Shown: in pieces, positions 14,557 to 21,580 of the stretch
How positions within the stretch are numbered: the stretch's first letter is position 1
How the letters are laid out: every line of letters starts with the position of its first letter
DNA from: an uncultured Clostridia bacterium
GTDB lineage: Bacteria > Bacillota > Clostridia > Oscillospirales > Oscillospiraceae
NCBI GenBank assembly: GCA_938023775.1
Contig: CALJDB010000320.1
Span: forward strand, 1-21,580
Reading direction: 5' to 3'
Length of the DNA stretch: 21,580 nucleotides
Program-made: the position numbers and the translations under genes
The notes under the pieces: generated by a model
What the model saw: the letters and a program-made list of their open reading frames with translations, nothing else
Databases searched by the model: none
What the model was told of the DNA's origin: nothing

Positions 14557-14765
14557 AAGTCATCCGGGACCCGCTACGCTGGGCTCCCGGATGAAAAGGA
14601 TTCACTCCGCTCAGCGCACGCCCCTTCGGGGCGCACGTTCCCTCCGCGCAGAGAATTTTTCGGCACGCACAGGTCGCGCCGAAAAATAATTGAACTTTAT
14701 TTGCGGCGTGCGCGCCGCAAACTCTGCGAGGCTTTTTATTTCCAAAAGAAAGAGAACCATCCAAC
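14557..14765. repeat. Hairpin-dense intergenic segment, possible interspersed repeat
   Basis: Four inverted repeats lie in 209 bases. They are CATCCGGGA / TCCCGGATG (14561-14569, 14585-14593), CGCCCC TTC GGGGCG (14619-14633), TTTTTCGGC / GCCGAAAAA (14656-14664, 14678-14686) and TTTGCGGCG TGCG CGCCGCAAA (14700-14721). None is a classic terminator for the aldolase gene, because no long T tract follows on the plus strand. The 15-mer at 14720-14734 recurs inverted at 21521-21535. The segment may be a small structured repeat element, or a leader for the MATE gene. Confidence 0.45.
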
Positions 14766-16139
14766 ATGACAAGAACACACGCGCGGGCGCTTACGAGCGG
14801 TCCGGAATGGAAGTGCATATTGCTTTTTGCGCTGCCGATCATGCTCGGTCAGTTTTTGCAGCAGCTTTACTCCACGGTGGACGGCATCGTCGTCGGGAAC
14901 TATGTCTCCTCCGGCGCGCTCGCAGCGGTGGGCAACTGCGGCATTATGGCGAATCTGTTCCTCGCCGTCAGCCTCGGCATGTCCAACGGCAGTGCCGTGC
15001 TCGTCAGCCAGCTTTTCGGCGCGGGCAGGCGGGAGGACATGCGCCGCGCCGCGGCGACCTCGCTGACGCTTTTGGCGGCGCTCGGCGCGGCGGCGATGGT
15101 CCTCGTCTTCTGCGCGGCGGAATTTTTCGTCGTCCATGTTCTGAGCATCCGCGAGGCGGCGATCCAGGCGGACGCCGCAGCGTATCTGCGCATTTATGCG
15201 CTGGGCTTTGTTTTCACCTTTGTCTATAACGCCGTCGCCGCCGTGCTCCGCGCGGTGGGGGACAGCCGCGCCGTGCTGCTGTTTCTGCTGGTGTCCACAA
15301 TCGTGAACACGGGGCTGGACCTGCTCTTCGTCGCGGTATTCTCATGGGGCGTGGAGGGCGCTGCGTGGGCTACGGTCATCTCCCAGCTCGCCTGCGTCGC
15401 CGTAAGCGTTTGGTATATGGCGCGCAATTACCCCGAGTTCCGCTTCCGCGCCGCGGAGCTGCGCCCGGAGCGGGACAAGCTGCGCCTGTGCCTCAAAATG
15501 GGTCTGCCCACAACGCTCCAGCAGCTCGTCGTCACGAGCGGTCATCTGTTTTTCCAGCGCCTCATCAACGGCTTCGGCGAGGTCACGATGGCGGCGTGGA
15601 CCGTCGGCCACCGCTACGATCTCTACTGCTCCGTGCCCGTGATGGGCATGATGCAGGCAATGGCGAGCTTCGCCGGTCAGAACGTCGGCGCGAACCGCTA
15701 TGACCGCGTAAAGCGCGGGCTGCGCGCCGCCGTCGTGCTCGACCTTGCCATCGTGCTGATCCTCGGCGTGGTGCTGCGCGCCTTTGCCGCGCCGCTCTCG
15801 GCGCTCTTCGGCGTGGAGGGCAAGGCGCAGGCGCAGGCGGTGGAGTGCCTCCGCTTCCTCTCGTGGTGCTATCCGATCTTCGCCGTTTATCTGCCGTTCA
15901 ACGGCATGTATCAGGGCGTGGGCGACCCCGCCGCCTCCGCCGCCGGCAGCCTGATCGCGCTTTCCGTGCGCGTCGCGGGGTCGTATCTGCTCGTTTATTG
16001 CTTCAATTGGGACTATCACGCGATATGGACGCCTTATATCCCCGGCTGGTCCGCCGCACTGATCTTTGTCCTGATCCACTATTTCCGCGGCAGCTGGAAA
16101 AAGCATAGCCTCGTCCGCGGCGCGCCGAAGGAGGGGTAA
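14766..16139 (+). CDS. MATE-family multidrug / metabolite exporter
   Basis: A 457-residue membrane protein with about 12 hydrophobic segments and the usual length and start pattern of MATE exporters (FALPIMLGQFLQQLYSTVDG, then VGNYVSSGALAAVG). The two homologous halves are visible, the second near residue 240 (KMGLPTTLQQLV). Such proteins expel cationic drugs or metabolites using Na+ or H+ gradients. The ribosome binding site is weak (AAAGAGA, 14749-14756 region), and the 209 bases upstream are hairpin-rich. The HD-phosphohydrolase gene starts 11 bases after its stop. The transported substrate cannot be deduced. Confidence 0.92.
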   Translation: MTRTHARALTSGPEWKCILLFALPIMLGQFLQQLYSTVDGIVVGNYVSSGALAAVGNCGIMANLFLAVSLGMSNGSAVLVSQLFGAGRREDMRRAAATSLTLLAALGAAAMVLVFCAAEFFVVHVLSIREAAIQADAAAYLRIYALGFVFTFVYNAVAAVLRAVGDSRAVLLFLLVSTIVNTGLDLLFVAVFSWGVEGAAWATVISQLACVAVSVWYMARNYPEFRFRAAELRPERDKLRLCLKMGLPTTLQQLVVTSGHLFFQRLINGFGEVTMAAWTVGHRYDLYCSVPVMGMMQAMASFAGQNVGANRYDRVKRGLRAAVVLDLAIVLILGVVLRAFAAPLSALFGVEGKAQAQAVECLRFLSWCYPIFAVYLPFNGMYQGVGDPAASAAGSLIALSVRVAGSYLLVYCFNWDYHAIWTPYIPGWSAALIFVLIHYFRGSWKKHSLVRGAPKEG

Positions 16140-16150
16140 GACTTAAGCCT

Positions 16151-16735
16151 ATGCAGGACTTTTTCGCTTTTATTTCCCGGATGAAGTATATCCCGCGCTG
16201 GAGCCTGATGCGCTCCACCGTGCAGGAAAACGTGCAGGAGCACAGCCACATGACCGCCGTCCTCGCCCACGCGCTGGGGCTCATCCGGCGGGACGTGTTC
16301 GGCGTCCCCTGCGACCCGGAGCACCTCGCCGCCGTCGCGCTTTACCACGACGCGCCGGAGATTTTGACCGGCGACCTGCCAACGCCCGTGAAGTATCACG
16401 GCGCAGGGATCAAAGCGGCTTATGACGAGGTGGAGGCGCTCGCGGTGGAAAAGCTGCTGGGCGAGCTGCCGGAGGCGCTGCGCCCGGCTTACCGCGCGCT
16501 GCTGACCGCCGAGCGCAACCCGGCGGAATATGAGCTCGTCCGCGCCGCGGATAAGCTCAGCGCGCTCATCAAATGCGTGGAGGAGCGCAAGGCGGGCAGC
16601 CGGGAGTTCCTCTCCGCCGAGACGGCGACGCGGAAAAAGCTCGCGGAGCTGCATCTGCCGGAGGCGGACTATTTTATGGAGCATTTTCTGCCCGGCTTTG
16701 AAAAAAATCTGGACGAACTGGGGGCTTTGGAATGA
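16151..16735 (+). CDS. HD-domain 5'-deoxynucleotidase-like protein (YfbR family)
   Basis: A 194-residue HD-superfamily phosphohydrolase. The first metal-binding His lies in the helix RSTVQENVQEHSHMTAVLAH (about residues 21-40), the HD pair is in ALYHDAPE, and TGDLPTPVKY follows, which is characteristic of YfbR-like dNMP 5'-nucleotidases. It probably hydrolyses deoxynucleoside monophosphates in the cytoplasm using a divalent metal. GGAGGGG at the end of the MATE gene serves as ribosome binding site. Its TGA overlaps the next gene's ATG (ATGA), indicating translational coupling. Confidence 0.88.
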   Translation: MQDFFAFISRMKYIPRWSLMRSTVQENVQEHSHMTAVLAHALGLIRRDVFGVPCDPEHLAAVALYHDAPEILTGDLPTPVKYHGAGIKAAYDEVEALAVEKLLGELPEALRPAYRALLTAERNPAEYELVRAADKLSALIKCVEERKAGSREFLSAETATRKKLAELHLPEADYFMEHFLPGFEKNLDELGALE

Positions 16736-16935
16736 TTCAGGAAAAACTCGACCGCATCAATGAGCTCGCCCGCTTAAAGCGCGAGCGCGAGCTGACCGCG
16801 GAGGAGGCGGAGGAGCAGTCCGCCCTGCGCCGCGAATACATCGCCGAGTGGCGCGAAGGCGCGCTGCAGGTGCTGGAGAACACCTATATCGTCGATGAGA
16901 ACGGGAATAAGCGCAAGCTGGAACGAAAAAAGTAA
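16732..16935 (+). CDS. DUF896 / UPF0291 small protein (YnzC-like)
   Basis: A 67-residue, highly charged helical protein matching the DUF896 family of Firmicutes: INELARLKRERELTAEEAEE, then EQSALRREYIAEWR, and a C-terminal DENGNKRKL. B. subtilis YnzC forms a three-helix bundle; its biochemical function is not established. It starts in a 4-base ATGA overlap with the HD protein gene, so the two are translated together. The family supports a Firmicutes origin for the DNA. Confidence 0.9.
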   Translation: MIQEKLDRINELARLKRERELTAEEAEEQSALRREYIAEWREGALQVLENTYIVDENGNKRKLERKK

Positions 16936-17018
16936 AATTTTTTCGGAAAACCGGGAACTTTTTTCGCGCCGCGCCGTCTAAAGAAGCAGAAAACTGCCGG
17001 AACGGAAGGAGCGTGGCT

Positions 17019-17177
17019 TTGAAAATGGAGGAAAAATACATCGTGTGGGTGGTCCATCCGGGAAAGCTCGCCTCATTCCACCGCGTCTCCGGCGGCGAGC
17101 AGCACGATTTTTCCCTGCACGACGAGTTTATGCAGTACCTGAGAGAGCTCATGGAGCGCGGGTATCGGTTTCAGTGA
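17019..17177 (+). CDS. 52-residue small protein of unknown function
   Basis: A short open frame encodes (M)KMEEKYIVWVVHPGKL and continues to a C-terminal MERGYRFQ. GGAAGGAG (17004-17011) lies 7 bases before a TTG at 17019; an ATG at 17025 is an alternative start giving 50 residues. It ends ten bases before the bidirectional terminator, as a last gene of an operon should. Its composition is protein-like, with a beta-type YIVWVV segment followed by a charged amphipathic helix. I do not recognise the family. Confidence 0.6.
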   Translation: MKMEEKYIVWVVHPGKLASFHRVSGGEQHDFSLHDEFMQYLRELMERGYRFQ

Positions 17178-17186
17178 GCAAATAAG

Positions 17187-17221
17187 AAAATCGCCCTGTC
17201 CGAATCGGACAGGGCGATTTT
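17187..17221. terminator. Bidirectional terminator between convergent operons
   Basis: A perfect 16-bp inverted repeat (17187-17202 and 17206-17221, loop AAT), with A and T tracts at the ends and six T residues at 17218-17223 on the plus strand. It closes the MATE-to-small-protein operon from the left and the leftward salvage/TRIC operon from the right, abutting the TRIC stop codon. Confidence 0.93.
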
Positions 17222-17222
17222 T

Positions 17223-17861
17223 TCACCCCTTCGCCTTTGCCTTCGGGAGGCTCCAGCGCCAGTGGGCGGCGCAGAGGCGGAGGACTACGACTGCGGCGGC
17301 GCCGAGGAGCATGGCGGCGTCCGCGCCCAGGAGGTCCCAGAGCAGGGCGGTCAGCAGCGCGCCGATGATCGAGGCGCAGGCGTAAAAATGCTTGACGAAG
17401 ACATAGGGCATATTCCCCGCGAGCACGTCACGCAGAACGCCGCCGCCGACGCCGGTGATGACGCCGACGAACACGAGCAGGAACACGCCGTAATCCTCCG
17501 AGCGCGCATAGGCGCACTGGACGCCGACGGCGGTGAACACGCCGAGCCCGACGGCGTCCATCGTGCCGAGCAGCTTCTCGCCCAGCATCGGGTGGCGCTC
17601 CATCGCGCGCTGAACGCAGGGCAGGAAGGTCAGAATGGACACGGCGATGGCGGTCAGCGCGTAAACCGGGTCCTGAAACGTCAGCGGCGGGGTATTGCCC
17701 AGCACGAGATCGCGCAAAACGCCGCCGCCCACAGCGGTACAGAGCCCCAGCATGGAAACGCCGAAGATATCCATGCCCTTTTTGATCCCGACCGCCGCGC
17801 CGGACACGGCGAAGGCGACGGTGCCGAGGATCTCCAGAATGAAAACGACTGTGGTATACAT
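17223..17861 (-). CDS. TRIC cation channel / UPF0126 family membrane protein
   Basis: A 212-residue protein with about seven hydrophobic segments and two internal repeats. Each repeat contains the family's glycine-rich signature: TAVGGGVLRDLVLGNTPP in the first half and TGVGGGVLRDVLAGNMPY in the second. The start (FILEILGTVAFAVSGA, then GIKKGMD) matches the YicG/UPF0126 family. Prokaryotic TRIC homologues form trimeric K+/Na+ channels. The gene begins 27 bases after the deaminase stop; the spacing from the AAGGAAGG ribosome binding site is long. A role in the salvage operon is not evident. Confidence 0.9.
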   Translation of the reverse strand: MYTTVVFILEILGTVAFAVSGAAVGIKKGMDIFGVSMLGLCTAVGGGVLRDLVLGNTPPLTFQDPVYALTAIAVSILTFLPCVQRAMERHPMLGEKLLGTMDAVGLGVFTAVGVQCAYARSEDYGVFLLVFVGVITGVGGGVLRDVLAGNMPYVFVKHFYACASIIGALLTALLWDLLGADAAMLLGAAAVVVLRLCAAHWRWSLPKAKAKG

Positions 17862-17888
17862 GGCGAAGCTTTTCGCGCCCTTCCTTTT

Positions 17889-19148
17889 TTACTCAGCCAG
17901 CAGCCGGCGCAGCTCGCGCTCCGCCGTTTCGTAAATGCGCTCCGGCGCTTCGCCGACGAAAAACTCGCCGCGCTCATAGAGCACGCGCCCGGCGACCATC
18001 GTGAGCTCCACGACGTCCTTGCTGCCGCTGTAGACCAGATTTTTGGGGATGTTGATGACAGGCCGCATGCTGGGGCGGTCAAGATCGACGACGATGAGGT
18101 CCGCCTGCTTGCCCGGCGCGATGCCGTCGCAGTCGGCAAGCCCCATCGCCCGCGCGCCGCCGGTGCAGGCGGCGGAGAGCACCGCGCCCGCGTCGCAGGC
18201 GGCGGCGTCCATGGTGCGCAGCTTCTGCAAAATGCAGGCGGTGTACATCTCGCGGAACATGTCGAGCGCGTTGTTGCTGCTCGGTCCGTCCGTGCCGAGG
18301 GCGAGATTCAGCCCAGCGTCCAGATAGCGCGTCAGCGGGGCGACGCCGCCGGCGAGCTTCGCGTTGCTCGCGGGACAGCTCACGACCCAGAGCCCGCGCT
18401 TTTTGAAGATCTCCACATCGCGGTCGGAGAGATAGACGCAGTGATATCCGCCGCCGCCGTAATCATAGAGTCCGAGGGAGTCGAAAAGCTCCGTCGGGGT
18501 CATGCCGTGGCGCTCGATGCAGCCGGCTACCTCGCTTTTTGTCTCCGAGCTGTGGACAAAAAACGGGGTCTTATGGCGCTGCACGGTCTCGGCGACGATC
18601 TTCATATCGTCCACGCTCGTGGTGTACTCCGCGTGGATGCCGGGGATCATGGAGATGAGCGGGTCGAGGCTGTTGAAGCGCAGATATTCGCCCTCCACCT
18701 GCTCCGGCGTGCCGTTCTGTCCGCAGAGGACGCAGCGGAAGCCGCTGTCGATGCAGCTTTGGGCGATGGCGTCGCGGTAATAATACATATCGAAGCAGGC
18801 GGTGATGCCGCTTGTGAGGTATTCCAGAATCGCGAGCTTCGTGAAGGCATAAACGCGCCCGGCGTTCAGCTTCGCCTCCAGCGGAAAGATCTGGTCAAAG
18901 AGCCACGGCTGGAGCGGAACGTCGTCCGCGAGGGAGCGGCAGAAGGTCATTGCCGAGTGGGTGTGGGCGTTTTTGAAGCCCGGCATCAGCAGATGCCCAT
19001 GCAGGTCGATCTCGCGGTCGAAGGCGGGCAGCGTCTCCGGCTTTGCGCCGACATAGCTGATGCGCGCGCCGTCTACCCAGACCTCGTCGTCCGTGACGGC
19101 GGGACCGTCCGTCATCGCGAGGACTTTGCCGTTAAAAAAGCGGATCAT
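17889..19148 (-). CDS. mtaD: 5-methylthioadenosine / S-adenosylhomocysteine / 5'-deoxyadenosine deaminase
   Basis: A 419-residue amidohydrolase of the MtaD/DadD group, full length. Metal ligands and catalytic residues visible are His62 and His64 (NAHTHSAM), His199 and Glu202 (VHSSET), His236 (YHCVYLS) and Asp287 (LGTDGPSSNN). Family members deaminate the adenine of MTA, SAH or 5'-deoxyadenosine to the inosine form. Which is preferred cannot be read directly. The ATG at 19148 is chosen because GGGGAGGAG lies just upstream and the TGA of the PNP gene overlaps it by 4 bases; an upstream in-frame start would extend into that gene without support. Position after PNP and MtnA genes supports a role in thioribose or deoxyribose salvage. 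Confidence 0.9.
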   Translation of the reverse strand: MIRFFNGKVLAMTDGPAVTDDEVWVDGARISYVGAKPETLPAFDREIDLHGHLLMPGFKNAHTHSAMTFCRSLADDVPLQPWLFDQIFPLEAKLNAGRVYAFTKLAILEYLTSGITACFDMYYYRDAIAQSCIDSGFRCVLCGQNGTPEQVEGEYLRFNSLDPLISMIPGIHAEYTTSVDDMKIVAETVQRHKTPFFVHSSETKSEVAGCIERHGMTPTELFDSLGLYDYGGGGYHCVYLSDRDVEIFKKRGLWVVSCPASNAKLAGGVAPLTRYLDAGLNLALGTDGPSSNNALDMFREMYTACILQKLRTMDAAACDAGAVLSAACTGGARAMGLADCDGIAPGKQADLIVVDLDRPSMRPVINIPKNLVYSGSKDVVELTMVAGRVLYERGEFFVGEAPERIYETAERELRRLLAE

Positions 19149-19882
19149 GCCTTCTCCTCCCCTGCAAAGCGCCACGCCGTTTCGAGCGCGACGCGCATCA
19201 TGTCGGTGAACGCCTCCTGCCGCTCCGCGGCGGGGGTCTCCTCCCCGGTCAGGATGTTGTTGGACACGGTCAGGATGCTGAGCGCGCGCTTATGGCAGGC
19301 GGCAGCCTCCCAGTAAAGCCCCGCCGTCTCCATATCGACGGCGAGCATGCCGAGGTCGCGGCAGCGGGTGTTGATCGTGGGGTCGTAATTATAGAAAACG
19401 TCCGTGGAAAACACGCTGCCGACGCGGACGGGGATCTCCGCGGCGTCCGCGCTCTCGACTGCGCTGCGCAGCAGGTCCCAGTCCGCCGCCGGAGCGAGGG
19501 TGCCGGGGAAGCCGTACTGCACGGAAAAGGCGGAGTCGGTGGACGCCGTCATTGGGATGACGAGGCTGCGCAGGGCGAGATCGTCCGCCACGCCGCCGGC
19601 GGTGCCGATGCGGAGGATGCTCTCCACGCCGTAGAGCGTGTAGAGCTCGTGGGCATAGAGCGTCGCGGAGGGGATGCCCATGCCGCTGCCCATGACGGAG
19701 ATGCGGCGTCCGCGGTAAAGCCCGGTGTAGCCGAACATGCTGCGGATATCGTTGAACTGCTTGGGCTCGTCAAGATAGCGCTCGGCGAGCGTTTTGGCGC
19801 GCAGCGGGTCGCCGGGGAAGAGCACGACGCGCGCAATGTCGCCAACGGCGGCGGCGATATGGAACGACGGGGAGTTGGACAT
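19145..19882 (-). CDS. deoD: Hexameric (DeoD-type) purine nucleoside phosphorylase, Asn at the Asp204 position
   Basis: A 245-residue phosphorylase with DeoD landmarks: FPGDPLRAK (phosphate-binding Arg28), NDIR (Arg47), GSGMGIPS, RIGTAGG (Arg91), AVDMETAGLY (ribose-binding Glu185) and TGEETPAAERQ. E. coli DeoD has Ser-Asp-His at 203-205, with Asp204 protonating the purine. Here the sequence is Ser207-Asn208-Asn209. Asn at this position recalls Asn243 of trimeric mammalian PNPs, which prefer 6-oxopurines. Coupled by ATGA overlap to the deaminase, it would split methylthioinosine or 5'-deoxyinosine to hypoxanthine and the sugar-1-phosphate. The specificity is inference. The start is supported by AAGGAG 9 bases upstream. 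Confidence 0.9.
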   Translation of the reverse strand: MSNSPSFHIAAAVGDIARVVLFPGDPLRAKTLAERYLDEPKQFNDIRSMFGYTGLYRGRRISVMGSGMGIPSATLYAHELYTLYGVESILRIGTAGGVADDLALRSLVIPMTASTDSAFSVQYGFPGTLAPAADWDLLRSAVESADAAEIPVRVGSVFSTDVFYNYDPTINTRCRDLGMLAVDMETAGLYWEAAACHKRALSILTVSNNILTGEETPAAERQEAFTDMMRVALETAWRFAGEEKA

Positions 19883-19906
19883 AGCTTGTTTCTCCTTCGT
19901 GAAAAG

Positions 19907-20956
19907 TCAGTCAAAAAGTTTTGCGAGGCTTTCGGTATAAGGCGGGCGGCAGACGCCGCGCTCCGTGACGATCCCGGCGATGAGCCCGGCGTCCGTCACG
20001 TCAAAGGCGGGGTTATAGCACTTCACATCCGGCGGCGCCATCGGCGCGGCGTACCACTGCTCGCGCAGCTCCGCGCCGTCGCGCAGCTCGATGGGGATGT
20101 CCGCACCCGTGCGGCAGGAAAGGTCGATGCTGCTGCTCGGACCGAGGACGTAAAACGGGATGCCATAGTATTTTGCCAAGATTGCGACGCCGCTCGTGCC
20201 GATCTTGTTCGCGGTGTCGCCGTTCGCGGCGACGCGGTCGCAGCCGACAAAGCACGCCTGCACCCAGCCGTTTTTCATCACCATGGATGCCATGTTGTCG
20301 CAGATGAGCGTCACGTCCGCGCCGGCGGTCCGGAGCTCCCAGCTTGTAAGGCGCGCGCCCTGAAGCAGAGGGCGGGTCTCGTCGGCGAATACGCGGAAGT
20401 GCAGCCCGCGCTCTAATCCCAGCAGAATGGGACCGAGCGCGGTGCCGTAGCGGCTCGTCGCAATGGGTCCGGCGTTGCAGCGGGTCAGCACCCCGTCGCC
20501 GGGGCGCAGGAGCGCGAGCCCATGCTCGCTGATGGCACGGCAGCGGGCGATGTCCTCGTCCAGAATTGCCTGCGCCTCCGCCGCGAGGCGGACCCGCAGC
20601 GCCGCGGGCGCGTCTGTCGGGTGCGCTGTCAGAACGTTCTGCATCCGGCGGCAAGCCCAGCCGAGATTCACCGCCGTGGGGCGGGACGCGGCGAGGGACG
20701 CCGCGGCTTCGGAAAACGCGCGGTCAAACTCCGCCCGCGTCTCCGGCATCCCGGCGGCGAGCGCCGCGAGGGCGAAGCCCGCAAAAATGCCGAGCGCCGG
20801 CGCGCCGCGGACGGCGAGGGTCTGCACCGCCTCCCGCATCTCGGCGAGAGAGCGCAGCGTCAGATATTCCCGGCGGAGCGGCAGGGCGCGCTGGTCCAGG
20901 ATGACGACGCTCGCCCCGTCCGCGCCGGGCTGGATATGGTCGATGCGTTCGGGCAT
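19907..20956 (-). CDS. mtnA: S-methyl-5-thioribose-1-phosphate isomerase
   Basis: A 349-residue aldose-ketose isomerase of the MtnA/eIF2B-like family. Signatures are [11 protein letters not shown] (N-terminal), [12 protein letters not shown] with the catalytic Cys, [18 protein letters not shown], and [19 protein letters not shown] with the catalytic Asp. It converts methylthioribose-1-phosphate to methylthioribulose-1-phosphate, and the family also accepts 5-deoxyribose-1-phosphate. The ATG at 20956 overlaps the nitroreductase TGA by one base; a TTG three bases earlier is an alternative start. It lies 24 bases ahead of the PNP gene, in the order that fits the pathway. No MtnB/MtnK or DHAP-shunt aldolase is in the window. 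Confidence 0.94.
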   Translation of the reverse strand: MPERIDHIQPGADGASVVILDQRALPLRREYLTLRSLAEMREAVQTLAVRGAPALGIFAGFALAALAAGMPETRAEFDRAFSEAAASLAASRPTAVNLGWACRRMQNVLTAHPTDAPAALRVRLAAEAQAILDEDIARCRAISEHGLALLRPGDGVLTRCNAGPIATSRYGTALGPILLGLERGLHFRVFADETRPLLQGARLTSWELRTAGADVTLICDNMASMVMKNGWVQACFVGCDRVAANGDTANKIGTSGVAILAKYYGIPFYVLGPSSSIDLSCRTGADIPIELRDGAELREQWYAAPMAPPDVKCYNPAFDVTDAGLIAGIVTERGVCRPPYTESLAKLFD

Positions 20957-21468
20957 CAATAGTGCTCCCAGTGGACCTTTTCGGGCTTGTAGCGGTCGTC
21001 CATCGGCTTTTCCGCGGCCTTATAGCCGCAGGTCAGCACCGCAAAGGGCACGACGCTGCCCGGCAGGGCGAGCAGCTCGGTCAGGTATTTCACCTTCTCC
21101 GGATAGGGCCAGCAGCTCAGCCAGCAGCCGCCGAGACCGAGGTCCTCCTCCGCAAGCAGAATCGTCTGGCAAACGGCGCCCATATCGCATGCCCAGATGT
21201 TCTCCACGCGCTTGTCGTTTTCCAGATTCGCGAGCGGGATGATCAGCATCGGCGCATTTTTGGCGCTGACGGTCTCCGGGCTCGCCTGCGAAATGCGCAG
21301 GATAAGGTCCTTATCGGTCACGACGAGAAACTCCCACTCCTGCGCGTTGTGGCCCGTCGGGCTCTGCATCGCGGCGCGGAGAATCTGTTCGACCTTCTCC
21401 GGCTCGACCGGCGTGTCCTGAAATTTGCGGATGGAGCGGCGCTTCAAAATGGTCTCGATGGTATCCAT
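20956..21468 (-). CDS. Nitroreductase-family flavoprotein
   Basis: A 170-residue FMN-dependent nitroreductase-fold protein, at the short end of the family. The N-terminal FMN-binding signature is RRSIRKFQ, followed by [19 protein letters not shown]. The second conserved segment is [21 protein letters not shown], shown here as [18 protein letters not shown] and CWL. Members reduce nitro groups, quinones or enones with NAD(P)H; the true substrate is unknown. It is the first gene of the leftward operon, with AAAAGGAGAC 9-10 bases upstream of the ATG. MtnA follows by a one-base overlap, so translational coupling is likely. Confidence 0.9.
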   Translation of the reverse strand: MDTIETILKRRSIRKFQDTPVEPEKVEQILRAAMQSPTGHNAQEWEFLVVTDKDLILRISQASPETVSAKNAPMLIIPLANLENDKRVENIWACDMGAVCQTILLAEEDLGLGGCWLSCWPYPEKVKYLTELLALPGSVVPFAVLTCGYKAAEKPMDDRYKPEKVHWEHY

Positions 21469-21580
21469 AAAAATCGTCTCCTTTTGTACACTTCATAGTA
21501 ATGGTTTAGTTTTTCTAAATAAGCCTCGCAGAGTTCGCGCCCGCCCTAAAGGACTAGCGCCTACGGCGCGTCGCAGCGCG
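21469..21580. other. Right-edge intergenic segment with part of a shared repeat
   Basis: This segment is upstream of the nitroreductase gene. It has an AT-rich part (21490-21522) where a leftward promoter is expected; TACTAT on the minus strand is a possible -10, with no good -35. At 21521-21535 it carries the 15-mer that also lies, inverted, at 14720-14734. The last 45 bases are GC-rich with no gene visible and continue beyond the window. Confidence 0.4.

Noticed and set aside
14561-14593. Hairpin after the aldolase gene as its rho-independent terminator
   Set aside because: The stem is good, but on the plus strand it is followed by AAAAGG, not a T tract, so it is described only as part of the hairpin cluster.
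1-21580. CRISPR arrays, tRNA/rRNA genes, insertion sequences, phage genes or microcompartment shell genes
   Set aside because: No regular spaced repeats, tRNA-like cloverleaf, transposase, integrase or shell-protein signature was seen by eye on either strand.

Overview
The window is high-GC DNA with densely packed, short-gapped genes. It probably comes from an anaerobic, high-GC member of the Clostridia (Firmicutes), perhaps a gut Oscillospirales-type organism. Supporting this are a DUF896 protein, glycyl-radical-type enzymes with a ferredoxin-domain radical SAM activase, FeS/flavin reductases of the 2,4-dienoyl-CoA / bile-acid reductase superfamily, strong AGGAGG ribosome binding sites and several TTG starts. 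The lineage is inferred from gene content only.

Layout. (1) 1-1988, minus strand: a flavin/FeS enoate-reductase-type enzyme, followed at the left edge by the first codons of another gene. (2) 2198-4225, plus: a HAD phosphatase and an ion-transporter-superfamily permease, sharing a promoter, followed by a MalT/LuxR-type regulator (4294-6645). (3) 6704-13443, minus: a five-gene operon in the order glycyl-radical-enzyme homologue, its activase, a zinc alcohol dehydrogenase, a second flavin/FeS reductase and a cupin. It has a consensus promoter at 13500-13529 and a strong terminator at 6654-6687. (4) 13700-14556, plus: a divergent HpcH/HpaI-type aldolase with its own consensus promoter. (5) 14766-17177, plus: a MATE exporter, an HD 5'-nucleotidase-like protein, a DUF896 protein and a 52-residue small protein, ending at a bidirectional terminator. 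(6) 17223-21468, minus: nitroreductase, MtnA, PNP, MTA/SAH-type deaminase and a TRIC/UPF0126 membrane protein. This is mostly a methylthioadenosine / 5'-deoxyadenosine salvage operon.

The most unusual feature is the glycyl-radical-enzyme homologue. It is full length and keeps a candidate active-site cysteine (Cys430), yet the C-terminal residue that normally carries the radical is threonine (Thr763 in RVATYSAYF, where the family has RVAGYSAFF). Its activase is intact and in the same operon. Either the enzyme works by non-canonical chemistry, or it borrows a glycyl radical from another polypeptide, or it has a non-radical role. The co-transcribed dehydrogenase, reductase and cupin, with the neighbouring permease, MalT-type regulator and aldolase, suggest an inducible catabolic pathway whose substrate cannot be read from the sequence.

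A second coherent story is the salvage operon. The deaminase would turn MTA or 5'-deoxyadenosine (a by-product of radical SAM enzymes such as the activase) into the inosine form. The PNP carries Asn208 where E. coli DeoD has the catalytic Asp204, which fits a preference for 6-oxopurines. MtnA would then isomerise the released sugar phosphate.
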